Shown: positions 1-6,487 of the stretch, piece by piece
Layout of the letters: the number at the start of each line of letters is the position of its first letter
Position numbering within the stretch: position 1 is the stretch's first letter
Origin: Parafrankia discariae
GTDB lineage: Bacteria > Actinomycetota > Actinomycetes > Frankiales > Frankiaceae
Direction: 5' to 3'
NCBI RefSeq assembly: GCF_000373365.1
Contig: NZ_KB891235.1
Span: 1 to 42,196 of the forward strand
DNA: 42,196 bases
Made by a program: the position numbers and the translations under genes
The notes under the pieces: generated by a model
The model's database searches: none
What the model was told of the DNA's origin: nothing
Seen by the model: only the letters and a program-made list of their open reading frames with translations

Positions 1-372
1 TTCTCGGGTGTGGTGACGGTGCTGTCTGAAACGGTCTGTGGTGTTGTCGGGTGGGCAGGTGGATCCCGGGGCGGCGGGTCTGGGGCCGTGCCCGGGTGTG
101 GCGGTCGGCCGGATGGACCCCGAGGGCCGGGGTGGGAGGTGCTGGTCGGCCAGCATGGTCTTCCAACGGCGCCGCCGGTACGGCCCCCAAGGGACCGGCA
201 GGCCCCCCGAGCTGGGGTTCTGTCACTCTCGCTGGGCGTGGAAAGGCCCGGCCCGGGGGCGGTGGGGCGGGTGGTGTCTCATCGGGGCCCCGCCGGGGAA
301 GGCTTGCGGAACGCAGCTCAGGCTGATCCGTCAAGGGTCCGGCGGGAACGGACACGCACGGCCCTTTAGTCG

Positions 373-438
373 CGCGAACGGAACACCCCACCCCGTGGCG
401 AGAAACCGGACACGGCGTCAGATCACCCGACACCGACC
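373..438 (+). repeat. Dispersed repeat, copy A (inverted partner at 35886-35951)
   Basis: These 66 bases match the reverse complement of 35886-35951 at 59 positions, without gaps (about 89%). Both contain the core GGCGAGAAACCGGACA followed by TCAGATCACCCGA. The two copies bracket the 35-kb block between them in inverted orientation. Neither sits in a recognisable gene. It may be the end of a degraded insertion sequence or a dispersed intergenic repeat; identity unknown. Confidence 0.8.
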
Positions 439-511
439 GGCGGGAACCACGCCACCGCACGCGCGCCACGGCAACCAGATCACCCGACGCCGACCACCAG
501 AACCACGCCAC
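419..511 (+). repeat. Direct repeat pair, 57-base spacing
   Basis: The segment 419-455 recurs at 476-511 with a few substitutions and a one-base length difference. Both start CAGATCACCCGAC and end AACCACGCCAC. The first copy overlaps the right part of the dispersed repeat at 373-438. Function unknown. Confidence 0.65.
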
Positions 512-518
512 GATCAAC

Positions 519-557
519 GCTTCGGTGAGATCGGCCAGCCGCCGACCTCACCGAAGC
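519..557 (-). terminator. Strong hairpin after the CoA-transferase gene
   Basis: An 11-base arm (519-529) pairs perfectly with 547-557; after one mismatch a further 5 bp pair (531-535 with 541-545) around a 5-base loop. It lies 21 bases past the CoA-transferase stop and before the repeat region. No clear U tract follows, which is common for actinobacterial terminators. Confidence 0.65.
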
Positions 558-577
558 GGAACAGGCGCGCCCCCCGG

Positions 578-3007
578 TCAGGTGAGTCTGCGCAGCTCGG
601 GCAGTCCGTCCGGCAGGCAGAGGACGTTCGCCTCGGCCAGCTCCTTCATCTCCGGCTCGGTCAGCCCGAGGCCGGCGAGGATCTCGACGGCCTGGGAGCC
701 GATCGGCCCGGGGTTCGTGCCCACCACCGGCGGGGTCTCCGACAGCCAGCGGCCGATGCCCGGCCTGGGAACGTCGGTTCCGCCCGGGCCGCGCTCGAAG
801 TAGACCACGCCGCGGTGGTGCAGGTAGTCGACCGCCTGGTCGATGGAGACGACCACGTGCGCGGCGACGCCGGCCGACGCCAGCCGCTCGATCCAGGAGG
901 CGGCCTGGCGCCGCGCGAAACGCGCCTCCAGGTCACGGGCCAGCGGGCCGCCCGGGTCCGGCCAGCTCTCGGCGCCGTCCTGGCCGTCGGCACCGGCCAC
1001 GCTTAGGAGAGCCGCCAGTTGCCCCGGCCGGGCGGCCAGGAAGAACCAGCTGTCCCGCGCCTGGTAGAAGCGGTACAGCGCGCTGCTGCCGTACTCGTTG
1101 CGCAGCACGTCCGGCCCGTCCGCGCTCCCCCGTGCCTGCGCGCTTTCCGGTGCCTCCGCGTTACCCGGTGCCTCGGCACTCCCCCATGCCTCCGCTACGA
1201 GGTACGAGGCCTGGTGGAACGTCGACCCCTGGGCGAGCGAGGCGCCCACCTGCTGGCCACCCCCGCCCTTCAGCCGGGCGAAGAGGGCGACGGCCACCGC
1301 GTAGGCACCGAGAATGCCGGTGCCGGCGTCGTTGATCGGTGTCGGCTGGTAGAGCGTCCACCCGAAGCGGTGCCCGTACCGCCAGCTCATGCCCGTGGCC
1401 GCGTTGCACTGGTTCTCGTAGCCGCGGCGGTGCGCCCACGGCCCGCTCAGGCCGTAGGCGGTGATGGAGCAGTGCACCAGCTCGGGGTTCAGCCCGCTGA
1501 CACGCTCGTAGTCGATGCCGTAGCGGGCCTGCGACGTCGGTGTGAAGTTGGTGACCAGCGCGTCCGAGCGCCGGATCAGCTCGGCGGTGAGCCGGGCCCC
1601 CGGCGCGCTGCTGGCGTCGAGGAGCACGGCGCGCTTGCCGCGGTGCAGCTGGCCGACGATGCCGTCGGTCACCGCGGGCACCGGGTTGCCCACCTTGATC
1701 ACATCGGCGCCGAAGTCGGCCAGCAGCCGGGCCGCGGTGGGGCCGGCGACCGCCTGGCTGACGTCGAGCGCGGTGAAGCCGCTGAGCGGAAGATCCACCG
1801 CGGCGGCGGGGGCACCCGCGGCACCGGTCGTACCCGCCGGCACGGCCGGGTGGCCAGCGCCGGCGGGCGCCCCGCGCAGCTCGGCGAGCAGCGCGTCGCG
1901 GTCCTGGTCGGGCAGGTGGCGGGGCCGCGGCGGGGCGGGCGCCCGGGACAGGTCGAAGCTGCGGCCGGGCATCACGGTCGGGCCGGCCAGCGGGTCGTCG
2001 AGCGTCAGGACGGTCCCGGAGCGCACCGCCTGTTCGGTGGCGACCCACTGGGCGGGCGTGCGGACCATCGACACCGGCATCCGTGCCCTGGCCGCCACCT
2101 CGTCCCACCAGGAGGCCGGCCGGCTGCGGACCAGGTCCTCGAACATCGCGATGGCCTGGTCGCGACGCTCCAGCGAGAAGTCGCGGGCCGCGACGTCGAT
2201 GAGGCCCAGGCGCTCCCACTCCTCGGCCACCCCCGCCGCGGCGAGGAGGGGGATGACGAACTTGGAGTACGGCGAGAGGTCGATGATCCCGCCGTCCGCG
2301 CATTCGTAGGTGAGGTCTCGCAGCAGGTGGTTGTCACCCATCAGCGGGTTCTCGTACACCCGCATCCCCAGCATGGTGCTGTAGGCCTCCGCGAACGCCT
2401 CCGCGAGCGGGACCTCCACCCGCTGCCCCCGGCCGGAACGCTCCCGCGCGATCAGGGCCATGACGACCGAGACCGCCCCCATCAGGGCGCCGAAGTTGGA
2501 CGCCGTCGTGATCGGGGTGAACAGCGGCGCCGCCGGGTCCCGTACCTCCGCCCGCCGGCGGCCCGAGGGATCCCAGTGCTCCCGCAGCGGACGGTAACCG
2601 GCCACGGCGGTCTGGACGATGCCCTCCCACGCGGCGAGCGAGGCCCTGGGATCGTCGGCGGCGAACCCCGGCAGCGAGCAGTACACGAGCCGCTCGTTGG
2701 TGGCCCGGACCGACGCGGTCCCGAGACCGAGCCGGTCCATGACACCCGGCCGGAAGTTCTCGATCAGCACGTCCGCGCGCGCCACGAGCTCGAGGGCCGT
2801 GGCCCGGTCGGCGTCGCGGCCGAGGTCCAGGGTGATCCGCCGCTTGCTGCGGTTGACGTAGGCGTCGACCGGATCGACGGCCCGGTCCGAACCGGGCTGG
2901 TCCACGTGCACGACGTCGGCGCCGGCCTCGGCGAGCAACAGCGCGGTCAGCGGACCCGCGAGCTGGTGGCCGAAGTCGACGACGCGGACGCCGGACAGGC
3001 CGGCCAT
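578..3007 (-). CDS. Two-domain class III CoA-transferase (CaiB/BaiF family)
   Basis: Predicted to move CoA between acyl-CoA and a free acid. Two CaiB-like domains are fused: residues about 1-375 and 405-809, joined by an Ala/Gly/Pro-rich linker. The second keeps the family's catalytic aspartate in PINDAGTG (Asp560). The matching place in the first reads PITTASNFG near residue 168, with no acid, so probably only one active site works, as in the two-domain enzyme DddD. At about residues 608-634 there is a low-complexity insert of short imperfect repeats rich in Ala, Glu, Gly and Ser. The start lies one base after the ligase stop (TGACATG), so the two are probably translationally coupled. Substrate unknown; a carboxylic acid that the ligase can also activate is likely. 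Confidence 0.9.
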   Translation of the reverse strand: MAGLSGVRVVDFGHQLAGPLTALLLAEAGADVVHVDQPGSDRAVDPVDAYVNRSKRRITLDLGRDADRATALELVARADVLIENFRPGVMDRLGLGTASVRATNERLVYCSLPGFAADDPRASLAAWEGIVQTAVAGYRPLREHWDPSGRRRAEVRDPAAPLFTPITTASNFGALMGAVSVVMALIARERSGRGQRVEVPLAEAFAEAYSTMLGMRVYENPLMGDNHLLRDLTYECADGGIIDLSPYSKFVIPLLAAAGVAEEWERLGLIDVAARDFSLERRDQAIAMFEDLVRSRPASWWDEVAARARMPVSMVRTPAQWVATEQAVRSGTVLTLDDPLAGPTVMPGRSFDLSRAPAPPRPRHLPDQDRDALLAELRGAPAGAGHPAVPAGTTGAAGAPAAAVDLPLSGFTALDVSQAVAGPTAARLLADFGADVIKVGNPVPAVTDGIVGQLHRGKRAVLLDASSAPGARLTAELIRRSDALVTNFTPTSQARYGIDYERVSGLNPELVHCSITAYGLSGPWAHRRGYENQCNAATGMSWRYGHRFGWTLYQPTPINDAGTGILGAYAVAVALFARLKGGGGQQVGASLAQGSTFHQASYLVAEAWGSAEAPGNAEAPESAQARGSADGPDVLRNEYGSSALYRFYQARDSWFFLAARPGQLAALLSVAGADGQDGAESWPDPGGPLARDLEARFARRQAASWIERLASAGVAAHVVVSIDQAVDYLHHRGVVYFERGPGGTDVPRPGIGRWLSETPPVVGTNPGPIGSQAVEILAGLGLTEPEMKELAEANVLCLPDGLPELRRLT

Positions 3008-3008
3008 G

Positions 3009-4553
3009 TCAGTTGACCTGCCGTTCGTGGTCTTTCCAGTAGGGCGCCCGGAGCTTGAACTTCTGCAGCTTCCCGGTGGCGGTGCGTTCGAGCACGGTGC
3101 GGAGCTCGATGGAGGTCGGACATTTGTAGTGCGCGATACGGTCCCGACAGAAAGTGATGAGTTGCTCCGGCGTCACGGTGGTACCGGGACGGAGCACGAC
3201 GAGGGCTTTGACGGTCTCCCCCCATTTGGCGTCGGGAACACCGATGACGGCCGCCTCGGCGACATCGGGATGCTGGTAGAGGGCGTCCTCGACCTCGATG
3301 GAGGAGACGTTCTCACCGCCGGTGATGATTACGTCCTTCTTGCGGTCGGTGAGAGTCAGCGCCGCGTCGGTGACGACGCCGCCGTCGCCGGTGTGGAACC
3401 AGCCGTCGCGCAGGGCTTCGGCGCTCTGGTCGGGCTGGTCCCAGTAGCCGTCGAAGACGTGGTTGGAACGGATGAGGACCTCGCCGGTGGCGTCGGTGGT
3501 CAACCGGACGCCGAGGGCGGGCGGGCCGGCGGCGGCCAGCCGACGGGCACGTTCCTCGGTGGGCAGGGCCGCCCAGCCGGGTCGGGCCCGGTTGATCGTG
3601 AGCAGCGGCGAGGCCTCGGTCGACCCGTAGATCTGGATGAACTCCCAGCCGAGCTCCTCCTCGACCCGGGCGATCATCGCGCTGGGCGGCGGGGCGCCGG
3701 CGACCACGATCCGGACCGTGTCCCGACCCGGGACGAGTCGGTTCTCGGCGACCCGGCGGGTGGCGGCGTCGAGCACGGAGGCGATGACCGCCGGGGCGGC
3801 GCACAGCAGGGTGACGCCCTCGGCGGCGACTCGGGCCAGGATCTCCTCGCCGTCGATCCTGCGGATGATCACATGGCTGCCCCCCATCCCGGTGACCGCG
3901 TACGGCATGCCCCAGCCGTTGACGTGGAACATCGGCAGGGTGTGCAGCAGCACGTCCCGGTCGCTGACACCGGTGTGCCAGCCGAACGAGGCGGCGTTGA
4001 GCCAGCAGTTGCGGTGCGTCAGCCGCACGCCCTTCGGCCGGGCCGTGGTCCCCGACGTGTAGTTGAGGGTGGCCACCGCGTCCTCGTCCGGCTCCCAGCC
4101 GGCCGGCGCTCCCGGCGGCGCCGCGGCGAACAGCTCGCTGTCGGTGGCGCCGTCCAGGACCAGCCGGTCCGGCACCTTCGCCTCGGCGAGCGGTTCGGCG
4201 TAGTCGGGGTCCACCAGCAGCAGCCGCGCCCCGGAGTGCTCGAGGATGTAGGAGATCTCCTCGGCGCCCAGCCGGTAGTTCACCGGGACCAACACCCGCC
4301 CGGTGCCGGACACCCCGTAGAAACAGGCCAGGAAGCGGGCCGAGTTCGGGGACACGATCGCCACCCGCTCGCCGACCCCCACGCCCAGCCGGTCCAGCCC
4401 GACCGCCACCCCCCGGGCCCGGCCCGCCAGTTCCGCGTAGGACACCCGGCCCCATGCTCCCGGGCCGCCCGGCTCGTCAACCACCCCCAGGCTGTCCGGG
4501 TACACCGTCTCCGCCCGGTCCAAAAAGTCCGACACCGTCAGGGAAACCTTCAT
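3009..4553 (-). CDS. Acyl-CoA ligase (AMP-binding, ANL superfamily)
   Basis: Activates a carboxylic acid to acyl-AMP and then acyl-CoA. Signature blocks are in order: YTSGTTARPKGV (phosphate loop), IYGSTEAS, GWFHTGDGG, DRKKDVIITGGENVSS and, near the C-terminus, TGKLQKFKLR with the catalytic lysine. About 514 residues is usual for fatty- or aryl-acid ligases of the FadD class. I prefer the ATG at 4553 because GGGAGG sits six bases upstream; an in-frame ATG at 4559 lies against the same purine run. First gene of a two-gene operon with the CoA-transferase, divergent from DUF35-thiolase, which points to one catabolic pathway. Substrate cannot be read from the sequence. Confidence 0.95.
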   Translation of the reverse strand: MKVSLTVSDFLDRAETVYPDSLGVVDEPGGPGAWGRVSYAELAGRARGVAVGLDRLGVGVGERVAIVSPNSARFLACFYGVSGTGRVLVPVNYRLGAEEISYILEHSGARLLLVDPDYAEPLAEAKVPDRLVLDGATDSELFAAAPPGAPAGWEPDEDAVATLNYTSGTTARPKGVRLTHRNCWLNAASFGWHTGVSDRDVLLHTLPMFHVNGWGMPYAVTGMGGSHVIIRRIDGEEILARVAAEGVTLLCAAPAVIASVLDAATRRVAENRLVPGRDTVRIVVAGAPPPSAMIARVEEELGWEFIQIYGSTEASPLLTINRARPGWAALPTEERARRLAAAGPPALGVRLTTDATGEVLIRSNHVFDGYWDQPDQSAEALRDGWFHTGDGGVVTDAALTLTDRKKDVIITGGENVSSIEVEDALYQHPDVAEAAVIGVPDAKWGETVKALVVLRPGTTVTPEQLITFCRDRIAHYKCPTSIELRTVLERTATGKLQKFKLRAPYWKDHERQVN

Positions 4554-4579
4554 CCCCATCCTCCCTCCAGCGAACCGGG

Positions 4580-4608
4580 TTGACAGTACATGTACTTCAA
4601 CCTAGTGT
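4580..4608 (+). promoter_or_regulatory. Promoter for the DUF35-thiolase operon
   Basis: TTGACA at 4580-4585, a 17-base spacer and TAGTGT at 4603-4608 fit a primary sigma-factor promoter firing rightward. It shares its sequence with a leftward promoter and spans the palindrome at 4585-4596. It predicts a leader of roughly 100 bases before the DUF35 start. Confidence 0.6.
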
Positions 4609-4611
4609 AAA
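4583..4611 (-). promoter_or_regulatory. Promoter for the ligase/CoA-transferase operon
   Basis: On the minus strand TTTACA (4611-4606), a 17-base spacer and TACTGT (4588-4583) form a second promoter-like pair, overlapping almost completely with the rightward one. The leader to the ligase start would be short, roughly 20-25 bases. Confidence 0.5.
4585..4596. promoter_or_regulatory. 12-bp palindromic operator candidate
   Basis: AGTACATGTACT is a perfect palindrome in the spacer of both divergent promoters. A dimeric repressor bound here would cover both, co-regulating the ligase/transferase and DUF35/thiolase operons. No regulator gene lies beside it, so the protein is unknown. Confidence 0.6.
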
Positions 4612-4719
4612 TATGGACGACGGCGAACCAAGCGGGTAGCCTGGCCGATAAATCCGTCCTGTAGATGTGTCGTGATGCGTGCGTGATTTCCTGGACGCAC
4701 GCTCGGACGTGGGGAGCAT

Positions 4720-5133
4720 GTGGTGGCGGATCGCAATTCACTGGTGGATCGCATCGCACTGGTGGACTATCTCGTGCTGGATGACGAGCCACATCTAGTC
4801 GCGCACGAGTGCGAGCAGTGTTCCGCGCGGTATTTCGACCGCCGTAACGCGTGCGCGGCGTGCGACAACACCACGTTCCGCTCCGTCGACATCCCACGCG
4901 AGGGGACGCTGTACACGTTCTCGATCGTGGCGGTGGCCCCGCCGGGTGTCCCCGTACCGTTCGTCGCCGCGATCGTCGACTGCGGCGGGACCCGCGTGCG
5001 GGGCAATCTGGTGAACATCGATCCGGATCCGGAGCAGGTGAGGCTCGGGATGCGGGTGCGGCTGACGACCGTTCCGCTCGGCGCGGACAGCGCGGGCGTC
5101 GAGGCGGTCGGTTACGGGTTCGAGCCCGCCTGA
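4720..5133 (+). CDS. DUF35 OB-fold/zinc-ribbon protein, thiolase partner
   Basis: About 137 residues. An N-terminal rubredoxin-like zinc ribbon has two Cys pairs (HECEQC and CAACDN), followed by an OB-fold with FVAAIVDCGGTRVRGNLV. In this family the protein pairs with an SCP2/Ltp-type thiolase-like subunit; the steroid side-chain pair ChsH2-Ltp2 is a characterised example acting as an acyl-CoA aldolase. The thiolase gene follows 32 bases downstream, as expected for a partner. Two tandem GTG codons (4720, 4723) could start it; GGGGAG at 4711-4716 fits the second slightly better. Confidence 0.85.
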   Translation: MVADRNSLVDRIALVDYLVLDDEPHLVAHECEQCSARYFDRRNACAACDNTTFRSVDIPREGTLYTFSIVAVAPPGVPVPFVAAIVDCGGTRVRGNLVNIDPDPEQVRLGMRVRLTTVPLGADSAGVEAVGYGFEPA

Positions 5134-5165
5134 GCAGGCTCGTCGCGACTAGGGGAAGGTCCGCG

Positions 5166-6368
5166 ATGGCGGAGGACGTCTGGATCCTCGGGATCTCGAT
5201 GACGAAGTTCGGCAAGCACCCGGGCAGGGACCACGTCGACCTGGCGTCCGAGGCGGCGCTGGCCGCGCTCGCCGACGCCGGGGTCGGCATCAGGGACATC
5301 GGCGTGCTCGCCGCCGGCAGCCTGACCGCCGGGAGCTCCAGTTTCGGTCAGCAGATCCAGAAGCAGATCGGCCAGACCGGCATCCCGGTCTACAACGTCG
5401 CCAACGCCTGCGCCACCGGCGCCACCGCGCTGCGCGTCGCGCTCCTGGAGATCAAGGCCGGCGAGGCGGACCTCGGCCTGGCCGTCGGGGTCGAGATGCT
5501 CTCGGGCGCCGGACTGCTCGGCGCTCCCCCGCGCCAGGACAAGGGCGGAGCCTGGACGCCCACCGGGCGGTTCGGGGCGATCACGCCGCTGGAGGGCAGG
5601 GTCGGCACGGACTCGATGCCGGGCGTGTTCGCCCAGATCGGCCTGGAGTACGGCCACCGCTACGGCGGCGCCGACTTCGAGCTCTTCGCCCGGATCGCGG
5701 AGAAGAACCACGCGCACTCGACACTCAACCCGCTGGCCGCCTACCAGAAGCGGTTCACCGTCGAGCAGATCATGAACGACGTCATGATCGCCTACCCGAA
5801 CACCCGTCCGATGTGCTCGGCGAACTGCGACGGCGCCGCCGCGGTGGTCGTCGTCAGCGACCGCAGGCTGCGGACGCTCTCCCCGGAGCAGCGCCGGCGC
5901 GCGGTGAAGATCAGCGCCTCGGTGCTCACCAGCGACCCCTGGCAGGAGGCCTGCCAGGTCCTGCCGGACGTCAACACCCTCACCCGGCAGGCCGCGGCAC
6001 GGGCCTACGAGCAGGCCGGCATCGGCCCGGAGGAGCTGGACCTCGTCGAGCTGCACGACTGCTTCGCCACCGCCGAACTGGTGCACTACGACAACCTGAT
6101 GCTGTGCGAGCAGGGCGGCGCGGTCGACTTCTTCAATTCCGGCGCGACCTGGCGGGACGGCCGGACACCGGTCAACGTCAGCGGCGGGCTGGAGTCCAAG
6201 GGGCATCCGATCGCCGCGACCGGCATCGCCAACATCTGGGAGATCTGCCAGCACCTGCGCACCGAGGCCGGGGACCGGCAGATCGAGGGCGCGCGTGTCG
6301 GGCTCGCCCACGTCATCGGGCTCGGCAGTGCCTGCGGCGTGCACGTCCTGGAGAAGGCCGCCAGCTGA
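5166..6368 (+). CDS. SCP2-type thiolase / lipid-transfer acyltransferase
   Basis: A 400-residue thiolase-fold protein of the Ltp/SCP-x group. The nucleophile is Cys82 in NVANACATGA; other active-site blocks are HDCF (His297), GHPIAATG (His347) and a C-terminal Cys near residue 390 in GSACGVHVL. It starts at ATG 5166, preceded by AGGGGAAGG. Coupled to the DUF35 gene, it may do thiolytic or retro-aldol cleavage of an acyl-CoA chain in the same pathway as the divergent ligase and CoA-transferase. The retention of both cysteines favours a thiolase-like reaction, but this is only suggestive. Confidence 0.9.
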   Translation: MAEDVWILGISMTKFGKHPGRDHVDLASEAALAALADAGVGIRDIGVLAAGSLTAGSSSFGQQIQKQIGQTGIPVYNVANACATGATALRVALLEIKAGEADLGLAVGVEMLSGAGLLGAPPRQDKGGAWTPTGRFGAITPLEGRVGTDSMPGVFAQIGLEYGHRYGGADFELFARIAEKNHAHSTLNPLAAYQKRFTVEQIMNDVMIAYPNTRPMCSANCDGAAAVVVVSDRRLRTLSPEQRRRAVKISASVLTSDPWQEACQVLPDVNTLTRQAAARAYEQAGIGPEELDLVELHDCFATAELVHYDNLMLCEQGGAVDFFNSGATWRDGRTPVNVSGGLESKGHPIAATGIANIWEICQHLRTEAGDRQIEGARVGLAHVIGLGSACGVHVLEKAAS

Positions 6369-6431
6369 GCGGCCCGATCCCCGGGTGGACGCGGAGCCGC
6401 CGTGGCTGGTCACCGGGCCCTCCGCGACACC

Positions 6432-6469
6432 AGAAGCGCCCGTCCCCGTCACGGGGGACGGGCGCTTCT
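6432..6469. terminator. Bidirectional terminator, 16-bp perfect stem
   Basis: 6432-6447 pairs without mismatch with 6454-6469 around a 6-base loop, and the stem ends in AGAAG/CTTCT so that both strands leave a short T-containing tail. It separates the convergent thiolase and nuclease genes, 63 bases after the thiolase stop. Confidence 0.85.
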
Positions 6470-6487
6470 TCTCATCGCGGGAGGGTG

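Larger units (their letters stand above)
1..518. other. Gene-free left edge with repeat sequences
   Basis: I recognise no protein here. Reading frames are open in several phases, but this is expected at such GC content, and none shows a known motif. The right part holds a repeat that recurs inverted near 35.9 kb and an internal direct repeat, described separately. It is probably old mobile or repeat DNA downstream of the CoA-transferase operon; this is inference. Confidence 0.4.

Noticed and set aside
1-369. Possible transposase fragment at the left edge
   Set aside because: Several open frames exist, but none shows transposase motifs; only the dispersed repeat is supportable.
1019-3016. 665-codon plus-strand frame antisense to the CoA-transferase
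   Set aside because: Its composition is typical of a high-GC antisense frame, and the minus strand carries clear CaiB domains.
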